Positions 25,662 through 34,485 of a stretch of DNA of 64,000 nucleotides are shown in pieces. Position 1 is the stretch's first letter; each line of letters starts with the position of its first letter. Source of the DNA: Corynebacterium maris DSM 45190 (GTDB lineage Bacteria; Actinomycetota; Actinomycetes; Mycobacteriales; Mycobacteriaceae); assembly GCF_000442645.1 (NCBI RefSeq), contig NC_021915.1:1674001-1738000 (forward strand), given 5' to 3'. Below the pieces are notes generated by a model. The model was not told the DNA's origin. It searched no databases and was given only the letters and a program-made list of their open reading frames with translations. The translations under genes were made by a program, and so were the position numbers.

Positions 25662-25964
25662 ATGACGAACTACTTTGCAGTCCACTACACCTACGCCGAC
25701 GGCGACCAGGACATCGTTCGCTTACGTCCGGCCCACCGCGAATTCCTGGGCTCGCTCAAAGACCAAGGGAAACTGGTCGCCTCCGGACCGTACAACGACG
25801 GCCACGGATCCGCGCTGATTTTGCTCCAGCTGGGTGAACACGACGGTTACCACGACGCCGTAGAACTCATGGATCAGGACCCGTTCCATCAGGAAGGGGT
25901 GCTGGCGGGCCGCCGGATCCGCCAGTGGAACCCGGTGATCAACATTTTCCCGTCGAACTCTTAA
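25662..25964 (+). CDS. YciI family protein
   Basis: A 100-residue ferredoxin-fold protein. Family features are AVHYTYADGDQDIVRLRPAHREFL with the conserved His, and LVASGPYNDGHGSALIL. Its reaction is unknown; YciI-like proteins are small putative enzymes. ATG 25662 is 6 nt after a TAGAAT box (25650-25655), so the mRNA is leaderless. A perfect 22-bp-arm hairpin follows. Confidence 0.88.
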   Translation: MTNYFAVHYTYADGDQDIVRLRPAHREFLGSLKDQGKLVASGPYNDGHGSALILLQLGEHDGYHDAVELMDQDPFHQEGVLAGRRIRQWNPVINIFPSNS

Positions 25965-25978
25965 CGCTCCCTGACGCC

Positions 25979-26027
25979 GACGGCCCCGCCGCACCGCTGA
26001 GTTTGTCAGCGGTGCGGCGGGGCCGTC
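25979..26027. terminator. Bidirectional hairpin between YciI gene and terC
   Basis: Perfect 22-bp GC-rich arms (25979-26000 and 26006-26027) with a 5-nt loop lie between convergent genes. There is no T-tract on either side. Confidence 0.75.
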
Positions 26028-26043
26028 CTATGCGGGGCGCGCG

Positions 26044-27192
26044 CTAGTGGTAATGGCCTGCGGAAGGATCCCCGCCCTTTTCCGTCAGCACGTTGCCGTC
26101 CCAGTCGAGTTCGTTGCCGTCCTCGTCGATCATGTAACCGTCCTTGTCCACGTAATGCTTGTTGCCGTGGTCGTCGTAGTCGGTCTTGAGGTTCTTGTCC
26201 TTCGACACCATGCCGCGGGCGCGGTCGCGGGCGTCCTTCCACAGCGACAGCAGCACCGTGACCACCAAGATCCCGACGATCACCACGAGCGAGGTCAGCG
26301 TGCCGACCTCGGGGACCGAAACGTCCTCGCCACCGTTGATGAACGGCAGGTTGTTCTCGTGCAGGGCGTGCAACAGCAGCTTCACTCCGATGAACGCCAG
26401 GATGGCGCCAAGGCCGTAGGCCAAGTAGACGATGCGGTCGAGCAGCCCGTCCAAAAGGAAGTACAGCTGGCGCAGCCCCATCAAGGAGAAGGCGTTGGTG
26501 GTGAACACCAGGTACGCCTCAGACGTGATGCCGTAGATCGCCGGGATGGAGTCCAGTGCGAAGACCACGTCGATCAGGCCGATGGCCACCAGCGCGATGA
26601 ACAGCGGCGTGAAGATCAACTTGCCCTTGTCCCGGTACCACAGGTTGTCACGCTTGTAGCTGTCCGAGATCGGGATGACCTTGCCCAGCCACTTGATCAC
26701 CCGCATGTCCTTCGGGTCCGTCTGCTCGGCGTCGCGGGCTTCGTCGACGATCGTCTTGACGCCCATGACCAACAGGAAAGCCGCGAAGATGTAGAAGACG
26801 TCAGACCAGGCCGCAATCAGCGACGCACCCAGCAGAATGAAGATCAGGCGGAAGAACAGGGCCATCATGATGCCGATCAGCAGCACTTTTTGCTGGTAGC
26901 GACGGGGAATCTTGAACGCCGCAAAAATCAGCGCGAAGACAAAGAGGTTGTCGACGCTGAGGGCCTTTTCGGTCACGTAGCCCGTGTAGTACTGCAGCCC
27001 GTGCTCCGCGTCCCAGAGCACCCAGACGAAGACGCCGAACAGCAGGGCCAGACCCACGTAGAAGAGCGACCACCAGGTCGATTCCTTCAGGGTGGGTTCG
27101 TGCGGGGTGCGCGCGTTCGACACAAAGTCGAAGATGAAGAAGCCGAGGATCACCACGCTGGTGAGCACCCAAATCCATAGCGGAACACTCAT
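26044..27192 (-). CDS. TerC/Alx family membrane protein, probable Mn2+ exporter
   Basis: A 382-residue protein with about nine membrane helices and the TerC core (LSVDNLFVFALIFAAFKIP; VDVVFALDSIPAIYGITSE) containing the conserved intramembrane Asp residues. The C-terminal 60 residues are an acidic, repetitive cytoplasmic tail (DDHGNKHYVDKDGYMIDEDGNE). TerC/Alx proteins export manganese. The gene is preceded by a yybP-ykoY-like leader, which agrees with this role. ATG 27192 has GGAGG 12 nt upstream, inside a hairpin. Confidence 0.9.
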   Translation of the reverse strand: MSVPLWIWVLTSVVILGFFIFDFVSNARTPHEPTLKESTWWSLFYVGLALLFGVFVWVLWDAEHGLQYYTGYVTEKALSVDNLFVFALIFAAFKIPRRYQQKVLLIGIMMALFFRLIFILLGASLIAAWSDVFYIFAAFLLVMGVKTIVDEARDAEQTDPKDMRVIKWLGKVIPISDSYKRDNLWYRDKGKLIFTPLFIALVAIGLIDVVFALDSIPAIYGITSEAYLVFTTNAFSLMGLRQLYFLLDGLLDRIVYLAYGLGAILAFIGVKLLLHALHENNLPFINGGEDVSVPEVGTLTSLVVIVGILVVTVLLSLWKDARDRARGMVSKDKNLKTDYDDHGNKHYVDKDGYMIDEDGNELDWDGNVLTEKGGDPSAGHYH

Positions 27193-27204
27193 GAGAAAAT
27201 TATC

Positions 27205-27364
27205 CCTCCGGTCGCATCAATAAGAAACGTGACCGGAGGTCTCCCCCACCCCGTGACCTTATCCAAGGCCGCGGGGCCGACATGACCGGGTAGCTGTGCC
27301 CCGCTAGCCGCGGGGCACGCCGTCCGTGCTGACGGTCCATGCCGTGTTCGGGGTACTCCCCTCC
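27205..27364 (-). promoter_or_regulatory. yybP-ykoY-type (Mn2+) riboswitch upstream of terC
   Basis: The minus-strand leader has the two conserved motifs of the manganese riboswitch, GGGGAGTA (27361-27354) and GGGAGACC (around 27244-27238), about 115 nt apart with hairpins between. A P1 helix can form between GGAGG (27364-27360) and CCTCC (27239-27235). The same CCTCCGGTC (27239-27231) can instead pair perfectly over 9 bp with GACCGGAGG (27213-27205), which holds the Shine-Dalgarno. A TACACT -10 at 27378-27383 would start transcription just upstream. Confidence 0.75.
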
Positions 27365-27437
27365 ACCACGATGTGCCAGTGTAGCCGAACCCATGGCTTA
27401 AAGTTCATCCCGCAACCATATTTTACCCGCGGGCAGG

Positions 27438-30400
27438 TCAGACCGCGCCGCCCGAGGGATTGTAGGTGGCGGTGACCACGCGGGGCTGTTCCCCGGTGTG
27501 TTCCGCGCCCTCCGAATCCGGATCCCCGCCGTCCGCGGGCGTCGACCCGGCTTCCTCGCCAGGAGCGTCGCCTCCGGCGTCGGCGACCTCCCATTCGTCG
27601 CGCACCTCCTGCGGCGCCTCCGCCGGGTCGGCGCCCTTGATCACCCACAACATGGTGTCCAATTCCTCGGGCTTGACCAGCACGTCGCGTGCCTTCGAGC
27701 CCAGCGACGGGCCCACCACGCCGCGGGATTCCATCAGGTCCATCAACCGGCCTGCCTTGGCGAAGCCGATGCGCAGCTTGCGCTGCAACATCGACGTGGA
27801 ACCCAGCTGGGAGGTGACGACGAGCTCGACGGCCTCCAGCAAGTCGTCCATGTCCTTGCCGATGTCCTCGTCGATCTCCTTCTTGGCCTCCGAAGATTTG
27901 TCGTCGGTGACACCCTCTGTGTAGGTCGGCGCCGCCTGTTCCTTGGCGGCCTCGACGACGGCCTCAATTTCTTCGTCGGTGACGAACGCGCCCTGCAGCC
28001 GCTGCGGTTTGCCCGCACCCTGCGGGATGAACAACGCGTCGCCCATGCCGATGAGTTTCTCTGCGCCACCCTGATCCAAGATGACACGCGAGTCGGTCAG
28101 CGACGAGGTGGCGAACGCCAGACGCGACGGCACGTTCGTCTTGATCAGACCGGTGACCACATCGACGGACGGACGTTGGGTGGCCAGCACCAGGTGGATG
28201 CCGGCCGCGCGCGCCTTCTGGGTGATGCGGACGATCGACTCCTCGATCTCCTTCGGCGCGGTCATCATCAGGTCCGCCAACTCATCGACCACGCAGACGA
28301 TGTAGGGGTACGGGGCCAGTTCACGTTGCGAACCCGCCGGGGCCTGGATGTCCCCGGCCTTGACCTTGGCGTTGTAGTCCTTGATGTGGCGCACCCGGCC
28401 GGCCTTCATGTCCATGTAGCGCTGCTCCATCTCCTCGACCAGCCACTGCAGCGCGGCGGACGCCTTCTTCGGCTGCGTGATGATCGGGGTGATCAGGTGC
28501 GGGATGCCCTCGTACGGAGTCAGCTCCACCATCTTCGGATCCACCAGAATCAGACGCACCTCCTCCGGTGTGGCGCGCGTGAGCACCGACATCAGCAGGG
28601 AGTTGACGAAGGCGGACTTACCGGAACCGGTGGAACCGGCGACCAGCAGGTGCGGCATCTTCTGCACCGAGTGGGAGACGAACTCGCCTTCGATGTCCTT
28701 GCCCAGCCCGATGACCATCGGGTCCTGGTTGGCCACCACGTTCGGCGCCTCGAGCACGTCCGCCAGCCGCACCATCTCGCGGTCGGCGTTGGGCACCTCA
28801 ATGCCCACCGCAGACTTGCCCGGGATCGGAGTCAGCAGCCGCACGTTGTCGGTCGCGGCGGCGTAGGCGAGGTTGGACTGCAGGTTGGTGATCTTCGAGA
28901 CCTTGACGCCGGGGCCCAGTTCCACCTCGTAGCGGGTGACGGTGGGGCCGCGGGAGAAACCGGTGACCGCGGCGTCGACGTTGAATTCCTCGAAGACGTC
29001 GGTGATGGCCTCGATCATGCGGTCGTTGGCTTCGGTACGGGTCTTCGGCGCCTCGCCCGCGATGAGCAGCTCCGTGGACGGCAGCACGTAATCGCCGGCG
29101 GGTTCTAGGGCACGGGCGACGGGTTCCGACCCCGGCTCCTCCTGCTCCTGCTCCGCCAGCTCGCTCTTCGGCGTGCTGGCGGGAACGGCGCTGGCGGGGA
29201 GGGACGCGGCCTGATTTTTGGAGTACGCGCTCCGGGCCCGGCGCATTCCTTCTTGCGCCACGTTGACGGCGTCGCTCTCCGATTCAGCCGACGGCTGGTC
29301 TGCTGCCGACTGCGGGGTGGCCGTCACCGGCGGGAATTCGTTGGTGTCCGGCGCTTCGTCCTCCGCCGTCGGCTGCGGCGCACGGCTCTGCTTCGGACGG
29401 CGTGCGGGCGGCTCTTGATGCAGGGCCGGGGCTTCTTCCGCCTGCTGCTTTTCCGCGGCGCGGGCAGTCTCATCCGGCGGGTAATTCTCCATCGGGGACG
29501 CTGCCGGGGCGGAGCGCGTGCGGGCGCGGCGGCGGGAGGTTCCGCGTCCGGCCGCCAGCTCTTCAATCTCGTCGTCGACGCCGCCGTACAAGTCGTCGTC
29601 GTTGTCCTCGTCGTCGAGGAGGGCGGCTTCGCGGTGTTCCCGGAACATCTCGGTCAGGGCGTCGATGCCTTGACGCACGGTGATGCCGGTGACTTTCAGG
29701 GCGCCGTACACGATCACGAGGATGAGCAGCGGAATGGCCACGTACGGGCTGAACGCGGCGGCCAGCAGACCTCCGGTCCAGGCGCCGATCGCCCCGCCAG
29801 CGTTCATCCGGCCGTCCCACTCCCCCGGGTTGCCGGCGAAGACGTGGATGAGGCCGAGCATCCCGACCACGATGATGGCCACCCCGAGGGCGACCCTGCC
29901 GTTGGTTTCCCGGTTGCGGTGCAGATCGAGCATGAGGACAATCGCGAGCGCGATCAGTGCGACCGGCAAGATGAGCGCACCGGCGCCGACGACCAGGTGC
30001 ACGCCGGTGGCGATGACCTCGCCGACGGGTCCGGCGATGTTCAGCCACACGGAGGCGCCGAGAATGGCCGCCAGGGCGAGCAGCAGCAGACCGATGGCGT
30101 CGGGGCTCGGGCCTCCCCGTCCATCATCGTCCTGCCCGGGTTCGTCGGCGACATCGGTCTTGGCGGCGCGGCGGCTGGCCGGGGCCGGGTCCGAACGATC
30201 CGCCTGCCGACGGCGCGGGCGCGCAGATCTGCGGGAATCTTTCTCATCGCTCACTGGGGCATCCTTCTGACTGATGACGGTGGTCTCGGAAAGGTCCAGC
30301 TCCTCGTCGGCCCGGCCGCGGGGCGACTTACCCAGCGAAGACACTCCCCGGGTCAGGGACCCGACTCCGCGGGCGGCGGCGCCGAACATCGTGCTGATGC

Positions 30401-30626
30401 CCTCCCCCACCGGCTTAAAAGCGCTGCCGGTCCTCTCTGTGGAGGTGGCGGCAGCGCGGTGGGCGGTGGTCAGGTCCGTTTTGGTGGACGGGCCGGAGGG
30501 CCTGGACACCCGTGGCGTGGTCTTGGTTCGACCTCCCGGGCGCGCGGAAGAACGCGTCGAGGACCGGGGCGCCGGTTTCTTCTTCGCGGACGTGGCGGAC
30601 TTCTTCGTCGTGTTCTTCACAGACAT
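27438..30626 (-). CDS. ftsK: DNA translocase FtsK
   Basis: Septal DNA pump for chromosome segregation, 1062 residues. It has a Lys/Ser/Arg-rich cytoplasmic N-terminus of about 180 residues, four or five membrane helices (about 190-330), a Pro/Glu/Gln-rich linker, then the RecA-like motor with Walker A VAGSTGSGKSAFVNSLL and Walker B YIVCVVDELADLMM. The gamma winged-helix domain follows (RKLRIGFAKAGRLMDLMESRGVVG). I chose ATG 30626 because a TAAAGT -10 lies 7 nt upstream (leaderless); GTG 30671, fifteen codons earlier, is the alternative. Confidence 0.95.
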   Translation of the reverse strand: MSVKNTTKKSATSAKKKPAPRSSTRSSARPGGRTKTTPRVSRPSGPSTKTDLTTAHRAAATSTERTGSAFKPVGEGISTMFGAAARGVGSLTRGVSSLGKSPRGRADEELDLSETTVISQKDAPVSDEKDSRRSARPRRRQADRSDPAPASRRAAKTDVADEPGQDDDGRGGPSPDAIGLLLLALAAILGASVWLNIAGPVGEVIATGVHLVVGAGALILPVALIALAIVLMLDLHRNRETNGRVALGVAIIVVGMLGLIHVFAGNPGEWDGRMNAGGAIGAWTGGLLAAAFSPYVAIPLLILVIVYGALKVTGITVRQGIDALTEMFREHREAALLDDEDNDDDLYGGVDDEIEELAAGRGTSRRRARTRSAPAASPMENYPPDETARAAEKQQAEEAPALHQEPPARRPKQSRAPQPTAEDEAPDTNEFPPVTATPQSAADQPSAESESDAVNVAQEGMRRARSAYSKNQAASLPASAVPASTPKSELAEQEQEEPGSEPVARALEPAGDYVLPSTELLIAGEAPKTRTEANDRMIEAITDVFEEFNVDAAVTGFSRGPTVTRYEVELGPGVKVSKITNLQSNLAYAAATDNVRLLTPIPGKSAVGIEVPNADREMVRLADVLEAPNVVANQDPMVIGLGKDIEGEFVSHSVQKMPHLLVAGSTGSGKSAFVNSLLMSVLTRATPEEVRLILVDPKMVELTPYEGIPHLITPIITQPKKASAALQWLVEEMEQRYMDMKAGRVRHIKDYNAKVKAGDIQAPAGSQRELAPYPYIVCVVDELADLMMTAPKEIEESIVRITQKARAAGIHLVLATQRPSVDVVTGLIKTNVPSRLAFATSSLTDSRVILDQGGAEKLIGMGDALFIPQGAGKPQRLQGAFVTDEEIEAVVEAAKEQAAPTYTEGVTDDKSSEAKKEIDEDIGKDMDDLLEAVELVVTSQLGSTSMLQRKLRIGFAKAGRLMDLMESRGVVGPSLGSKARDVLVKPEELDTMLWVIKGADPAEAPQEVRDEWEVADAGGDAPGEEAGSTPADGGDPDSEGAEHTGEQPRVVTATYNPSGGAV

Positions 30627-30694
30627 ACGAGCCACTTTAGTGTCTTTATTCCCTCTATTCACATCCGCCACACCTTCTCACGGCGGCGTCTGCA

Positions 30695-31318
30695 TCAACG
30701 ACTCACTGCCGCCGCATCCCCCTCGACGCTTACCTCGACGGCGTCACGGCCGAAAGCCCACAACAGCAGCTCACCGGGCTCGCCGCTGACCCGGACGACG
30801 TCATCGCCGCGCTCCGCGACGCCCCGGCCGCGGGCCGCCACGACCGGCTTGCGCCCGCCGGCCACGAACACCACCGGCTTGTCCGACCCCTTCACCAGGC
30901 CGCGCGCGATGGTCGCCAACGACGAATAGAGCTGGTCGTCGACCGCCTGCGAGAAATCACGCGGCTCCCATTCCGTCAGTCCCCCGCCCCGGCGCAGATC
31001 CTCGTGGTGGACGAAATGCTCCGCGGTGTTGATCACCGTGTCGGCGAACCGCATCGGGTTGAGCTTTCCCGGCCCCGCCGCCCACTCCTCCACGACCGCA
31101 CTGAAATCACGGTCCAGCTGAGTCTGCATGGCCGACTCCAGACGCCCGGCCAGCGGTGACACAAACATTCCGGCCGTGGCCAGCGGCTGGTTTTCGCGCA
31201 CCAGCAGGTGGGCGGCCAGGTGGTGGGCGGTCCACCCCTCGCAGAGGGTGGGCACGTCAGGGCCGAGTTCATGGAAGAGGTCGGCGAGGCGTCGGCGTTC
31301 AGCGGAGGCAAAAGACAT
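30695..31318 (-). CDS. MDMPI/DinB-like metal-binding protein (TIGR03085 family)
   Basis: A 207-residue protein of the mycothiol-dependent maleylpyruvate isomerase/DinB four-helix superfamily. The metal-ligand histidines are visible in LCEGWTAHHLAAHLLVRE and in NTAEHFVHHEDLRRG. Mycothiol is the actinobacterial thiol, so a thiol-transfer role is plausible but not shown. ATG 31318 is 7 nt from TATGCT (31326-31331), suggesting a leaderless mRNA. An 11-bp inverted repeat spans the start region. Confidence 0.8.
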   Translation of the reverse strand: MSFASAERRRLADLFHELGPDVPTLCEGWTAHHLAAHLLVRENQPLATAGMFVSPLAGRLESAMQTQLDRDFSAVVEEWAAGPGKLNPMRFADTVINTAEHFVHHEDLRRGGGLTEWEPRDFSQAVDDQLYSSLATIARGLVKGSDKPVVFVAGGRKPVVAARGRGVAERGDDVVRVSGEPGELLLWAFGRDAVEVSVEGDAAAVSR

Positions 31319-31366
31319 GCACCCCAGCATAGCCACGTTTTCTTTACGCGACTGCTGCTGGGGTGC
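31319..31366. repeat. Inverted repeat between rnj and the MDMPI-like gene
   Basis: Perfect 11-bp arms (31319-31329 and 31356-31366) are separated by 26 nt. The left arm covers the -10 box and the base next to the ATG of the downstream gene. It could terminate or attenuate rnj read-through. Confidence 0.55.
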
Positions 31367-31393
31367 GGAAAAGTCCAGTTTTAATCCTTGACT

Positions 31394-33508
31394 TTAGAGG
31401 GATTCGCGAGCGGCCTCGACGTCCTCGTCCGCGACGTCGCCCGCCGTGGAGCTCAGCGGCACGATGGTCGGCAAGATCACCGGCTCGCGCTTGTACTTCT
31501 GCTCGATGTGGCGGCTCATCCGGCGGCGCAGCTGCTGCGCCATACGGTACAGGTCGTTCTCGCCTTCTCCGGCGAGGTTGTTCATCGTGTTCTCGGCGAC
31601 CTCAACCAGCTCCGGGATGACCTTGCGGTCGTCCTCGGCGACGCCGGTGGTGGACACCTGCGGAGCCTCCAGGAGGCGGCCGGTCGAACCGTCGACCACG
31701 GCCGTGACCGACACCGCGCCGCCCGAGCCCAGGGAGGTGCGATCCGCCAGGGTGTCGGCCTCGACCTCACCCATGGACACGCCGTCGACGTAGAGGTGAC
31801 CGACCGGGTACTGGCCGACGGTCTGGGCCTTGCCGTTGTTGAGCTCGACCACGACGCCGTTCTGCGCCAGCATGACGTTCTCGCGCTTGACGCCGGTGGC
31901 GACCGCCAAGTCGCCGTTGGCGCGTAGGTGGCGCCACTCGCCGTGCACCGGCATGGCGTTCTTCGGGCGGGCGGCGTTGTACAGGAACAGCAGTTCACCG
32001 GCGTAACCGTGGCCGGAGGCGTGCACGTTCGCGTCCTTGTTGGTGATCACCTCGGCGCCGATCTGCGCCAGGTTGTTGATCACGTGGAAGATCGCCTCTT
32101 CGTTGCCCGGGATCATGGACGACGACAGGATGATCAGATCGCCGTCGCGGACGGTGATCTGACGGTGCTCACGGCGCGACATGCGCGACAGGGCCGCCAT
32201 CGGCTCGCCCTGGGTGCCGGTGGTGATGAGCATGACCTTGTGCGGGGCCATCTTCGAGGCGTCCTCGATGCTGACGATGGTGCCGCGCGGGGCCTTGAGG
32301 TAGCCCATCTTCTCCGCGATCTCCATGTTGCGGATCATCGAGCGGCCGTTGAAGGCGACCTTGCGGTTGGCGGCGACGGCGGCGTTGACCGCCATCTGCA
32401 CTCGCGAGACGTTGGAGGCGAAGGACGCCAGCAGGACGCGCTGACGAGCGTTGCCGACGATGCGCAGGAGCGTGTCTTCGATGCCCGCCTCCGAGTTGGA
32501 GATGCCCGGGGTGCTGGCGTTGGTCGAATCGCAGAGGAACAGGTCGATGCCCTCGTCGCCCAGGCGCGACAGCGCCGGCAGGTCGGTCGGCTTGCCATCG
32601 TAGGGGGTCTGGTCCAACTTGACGTCGCCGGTCATGACGACGTGGTTGTTGCCGGCCTTGACGGAGACGCCGAGCGCGTCCGGGATGGAGTGGCCGACCG
32701 TCCAGAAGCGCACCCGGAACTGACCGATGTTGAGGTCGGAGTCCTTGGTGACTTCGTGCATCTTCGGACGCTGGCGGTGCTCCTTGGTCTTGGCCGCGAT
32801 CAACGCGAGGGTGAACTTCGCGGAGTAAATCGGGATGTCATGACGCATCTTCAGCAGCCACGGGATGGCGCCGATGTGGTCCTCGTGCCCGTGGGTGATG
32901 ACGAGCGCGTCGATCTTGTCCAGCTTGTCCTCGATCGGGCCGAAGTCCGGCAGGATCAGATCCACGCCCGGCTCGGTGGAGGTCGGAAACAGCACGCCGG
33001 CGTCGACGATGAGCAGACGGCCGTTGTACTCGAAGACCGTCATGTTGCGGCCGATCTCGGAGATGCCGCCGAGATTGTAGATGCGCAGGCTGCCCTTGGC
33101 CTGACGGCCCGGCTCCGGCAGACGCTGGGTCATGTCGTTGCCCTGCATCGACTTGACCACGTTGCGACGGCCACGGCCACCCTGGTTCTGCTGGCCGCCC
33201 TGGTTCTGCTGGCCACCGCGACCACGGCCACGGCCGCCGCGGGAGCGGCCGCCGCGCGAACGGTTGGACCCGGAACGCTCGTTCCGGTTGCCCTGCTCCG
33301 TAGCGCCGCGGTCTTCCTTCTGGTTGGCCGGTGCGTTGGCCTTCGGCGCCTGCTCCTGCTGTGCGGCGGGCGCAGCCTCGGCGTCGGCCTTGTCCGGCGC
33401 CTGGAAGACGGGTGCGGTCTGTTTGGTGGCCGCGTTGGCGCCGGCGTTCTCCTCGGGCGGGCCCGCCTTGCGGGTGACCTTACGGGAACGATTACGGGGT
33501 TCAGTCAT
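31394..33508 (-). CDS. rnj: Ribonuclease J
   Basis: Metallo-beta-lactamase/beta-CASP nuclease that processes and degrades mRNA and rRNA, 704 residues. The core begins near residue 130 and has the metal motif THGHEDHIGA, then GHSIPDALG, GDVKLDQTP and HASGHGYAGEL. The first 130 residues are disordered, rich in Gln, Gly and Arg, with RGG-type repeats (SRGGRSRGGRGRGRGG) and a duplicated QQNQGG, suited to RNA binding. It starts 2 nt after the dapA stop, so dapB-thyX-dapA-rnj may be a single unit. Confidence 0.95.
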   Translation of the reverse strand: MTEPRNRSRKVTRKAGPPEENAGANAATKQTAPVFQAPDKADAEAAPAAQQEQAPKANAPANQKEDRGATEQGNRNERSGSNRSRGGRSRGGRGRGRGGQQNQGGQQNQGGRGRRNVVKSMQGNDMTQRLPEPGRQAKGSLRIYNLGGISEIGRNMTVFEYNGRLLIVDAGVLFPTSTEPGVDLILPDFGPIEDKLDKIDALVITHGHEDHIGAIPWLLKMRHDIPIYSAKFTLALIAAKTKEHRQRPKMHEVTKDSDLNIGQFRVRFWTVGHSIPDALGVSVKAGNNHVVMTGDVKLDQTPYDGKPTDLPALSRLGDEGIDLFLCDSTNASTPGISNSEAGIEDTLLRIVGNARQRVLLASFASNVSRVQMAVNAAVAANRKVAFNGRSMIRNMEIAEKMGYLKAPRGTIVSIEDASKMAPHKVMLITTGTQGEPMAALSRMSRREHRQITVRDGDLIILSSSMIPGNEEAIFHVINNLAQIGAEVITNKDANVHASGHGYAGELLFLYNAARPKNAMPVHGEWRHLRANGDLAVATGVKRENVMLAQNGVVVELNNGKAQTVGQYPVGHLYVDGVSMGEVEADTLADRTSLGSGGAVSVTAVVDGSTGRLLEAPQVSTTGVAEDDRKVIPELVEVAENTMNNLAGEGENDLYRMAQQLRRRMSRHIEQKYKREPVILPTIVPLSSTAGDVADEDVEAARESL

Positions 33509-33510
33509 AT

Positions 33511-34419
33511 TTATAGGACTCCAGCTTGTGTCATGTCACGGCGGAGGGCTGCGATCTCCTCGTCATTCGGTGCGATGACGGGCAGACGCGGGTCCCCCAC
33601 CTCGATGCCCTGCAGTCGCAGGGCGGCTTTGGCGAAGCTGGCGCCGCCCAGGCGAGCCTGGGAAGCGACCAGCGGGGCAAGTACTTCGGCGTTGATTTCC
33701 CGCGTGCGGGCGAGATCGCCATTCTCGAAACTCGTGTAGAGCTCACGCAACTGCGCCGGGGCGGCGTGCCCCACGACGGAGATGAACCCGGACGCCCCGA
33801 CGGACAACCACGGCACGTTGAGGGGATCGTCCCCGGAGTACCAGGCCAGGCCGGTCTCCTGGATGAGCAGAGCCGCCTCATGCAGATCGCCCTTGGCGTC
33901 CTTGACGGCCTTGATCGTGGGGACCTCCGCGAGCGCGCGGAGGGTGTCGAACTCGATCGGGACGCCGGAACGACCGGGGATGTCGTAGAGGCACACCGGA
34001 AGATCCGTGGCGCGTGCGACGGCCGTGAAGTGCTCCAACAGCCCCCGCTGACTCGGCTTGGAGTAGTACGGGGTCACCACCAGCAGCGCGTCCGCTCCCG
34101 CGTCTGCGGAAGCACGCGCGATCTCGATGGAGGTGGCGGTGTTGTTGGTGCCGGCGCCCGCGATGAGTTTCGCGCGGTCGCCGACCTCTTCCTTCACGGC
34201 TTTGAGCAGGTCCATTTTCTCCGCGACCGTCACCGTCGGTGACTCGCCGGTGGTTCCGGCGAGCACCAACGAGTCGACGCCGTTATCCACCAGATGGGCG
34301 GCGAGACGCCGCCCGGCGGCTACGTCGAGGGCGCCGTCACGGTCAAACGGGGTGACCATGGCAACGCAGACGGTTCCGAAATCTTCTACTCCGGTCTTCG
34401 CGGTCAAACCTGTGCTCAT
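33511..34419 (-). CDS. dapA: 4-hydroxy-tetrahydrodipicolinate synthase DapA
   Basis: First committed enzyme of lysine/diaminopimelate synthesis; condenses pyruvate with aspartate semialdehyde. The 302-residue TIM barrel shows LAGTTGESPTVT, VVTPYYSKPSQ and the Schiff-base lysine in AVKDAKGD (about K173). ATG 34419 follows a TAACCT box by 8 nt and may be leaderless, or may use AGGG as a weak binding site. Located 66 bp after thyX. Confidence 0.95.
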   Translation of the reverse strand: MSTGLTAKTGVEDFGTVCVAMVTPFDRDGALDVAAGRRLAAHLVDNGVDSLVLAGTTGESPTVTVAEKMDLLKAVKEEVGDRAKLIAGAGTNNTATSIEIARASADAGADALLVVTPYYSKPSQRGLLEHFTAVARATDLPVCLYDIPGRSGVPIEFDTLRALAEVPTIKAVKDAKGDLHEAALLIQETGLAWYSGDDPLNVPWLSVGASGFISVVGHAAPAQLRELYTSFENGDLARTREINAEVLAPLVASQARLGGASFAKAALRLQGIEVGDPRLPVIAPNDEEIAALRRDMTQAGVL

Positions 34420-34485
34420 GGTGCCCTAGGTTACCCTGCCCCGGCGGCAATGGGCGTATCCAGGCCCCGCCAGTCCCAAATAGGG

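Noticed and set aside
29253..30929. 558-codon plus-strand frame opposite ftsK
   Set aside because: Antisense of ftsK, whose motifs are complete.
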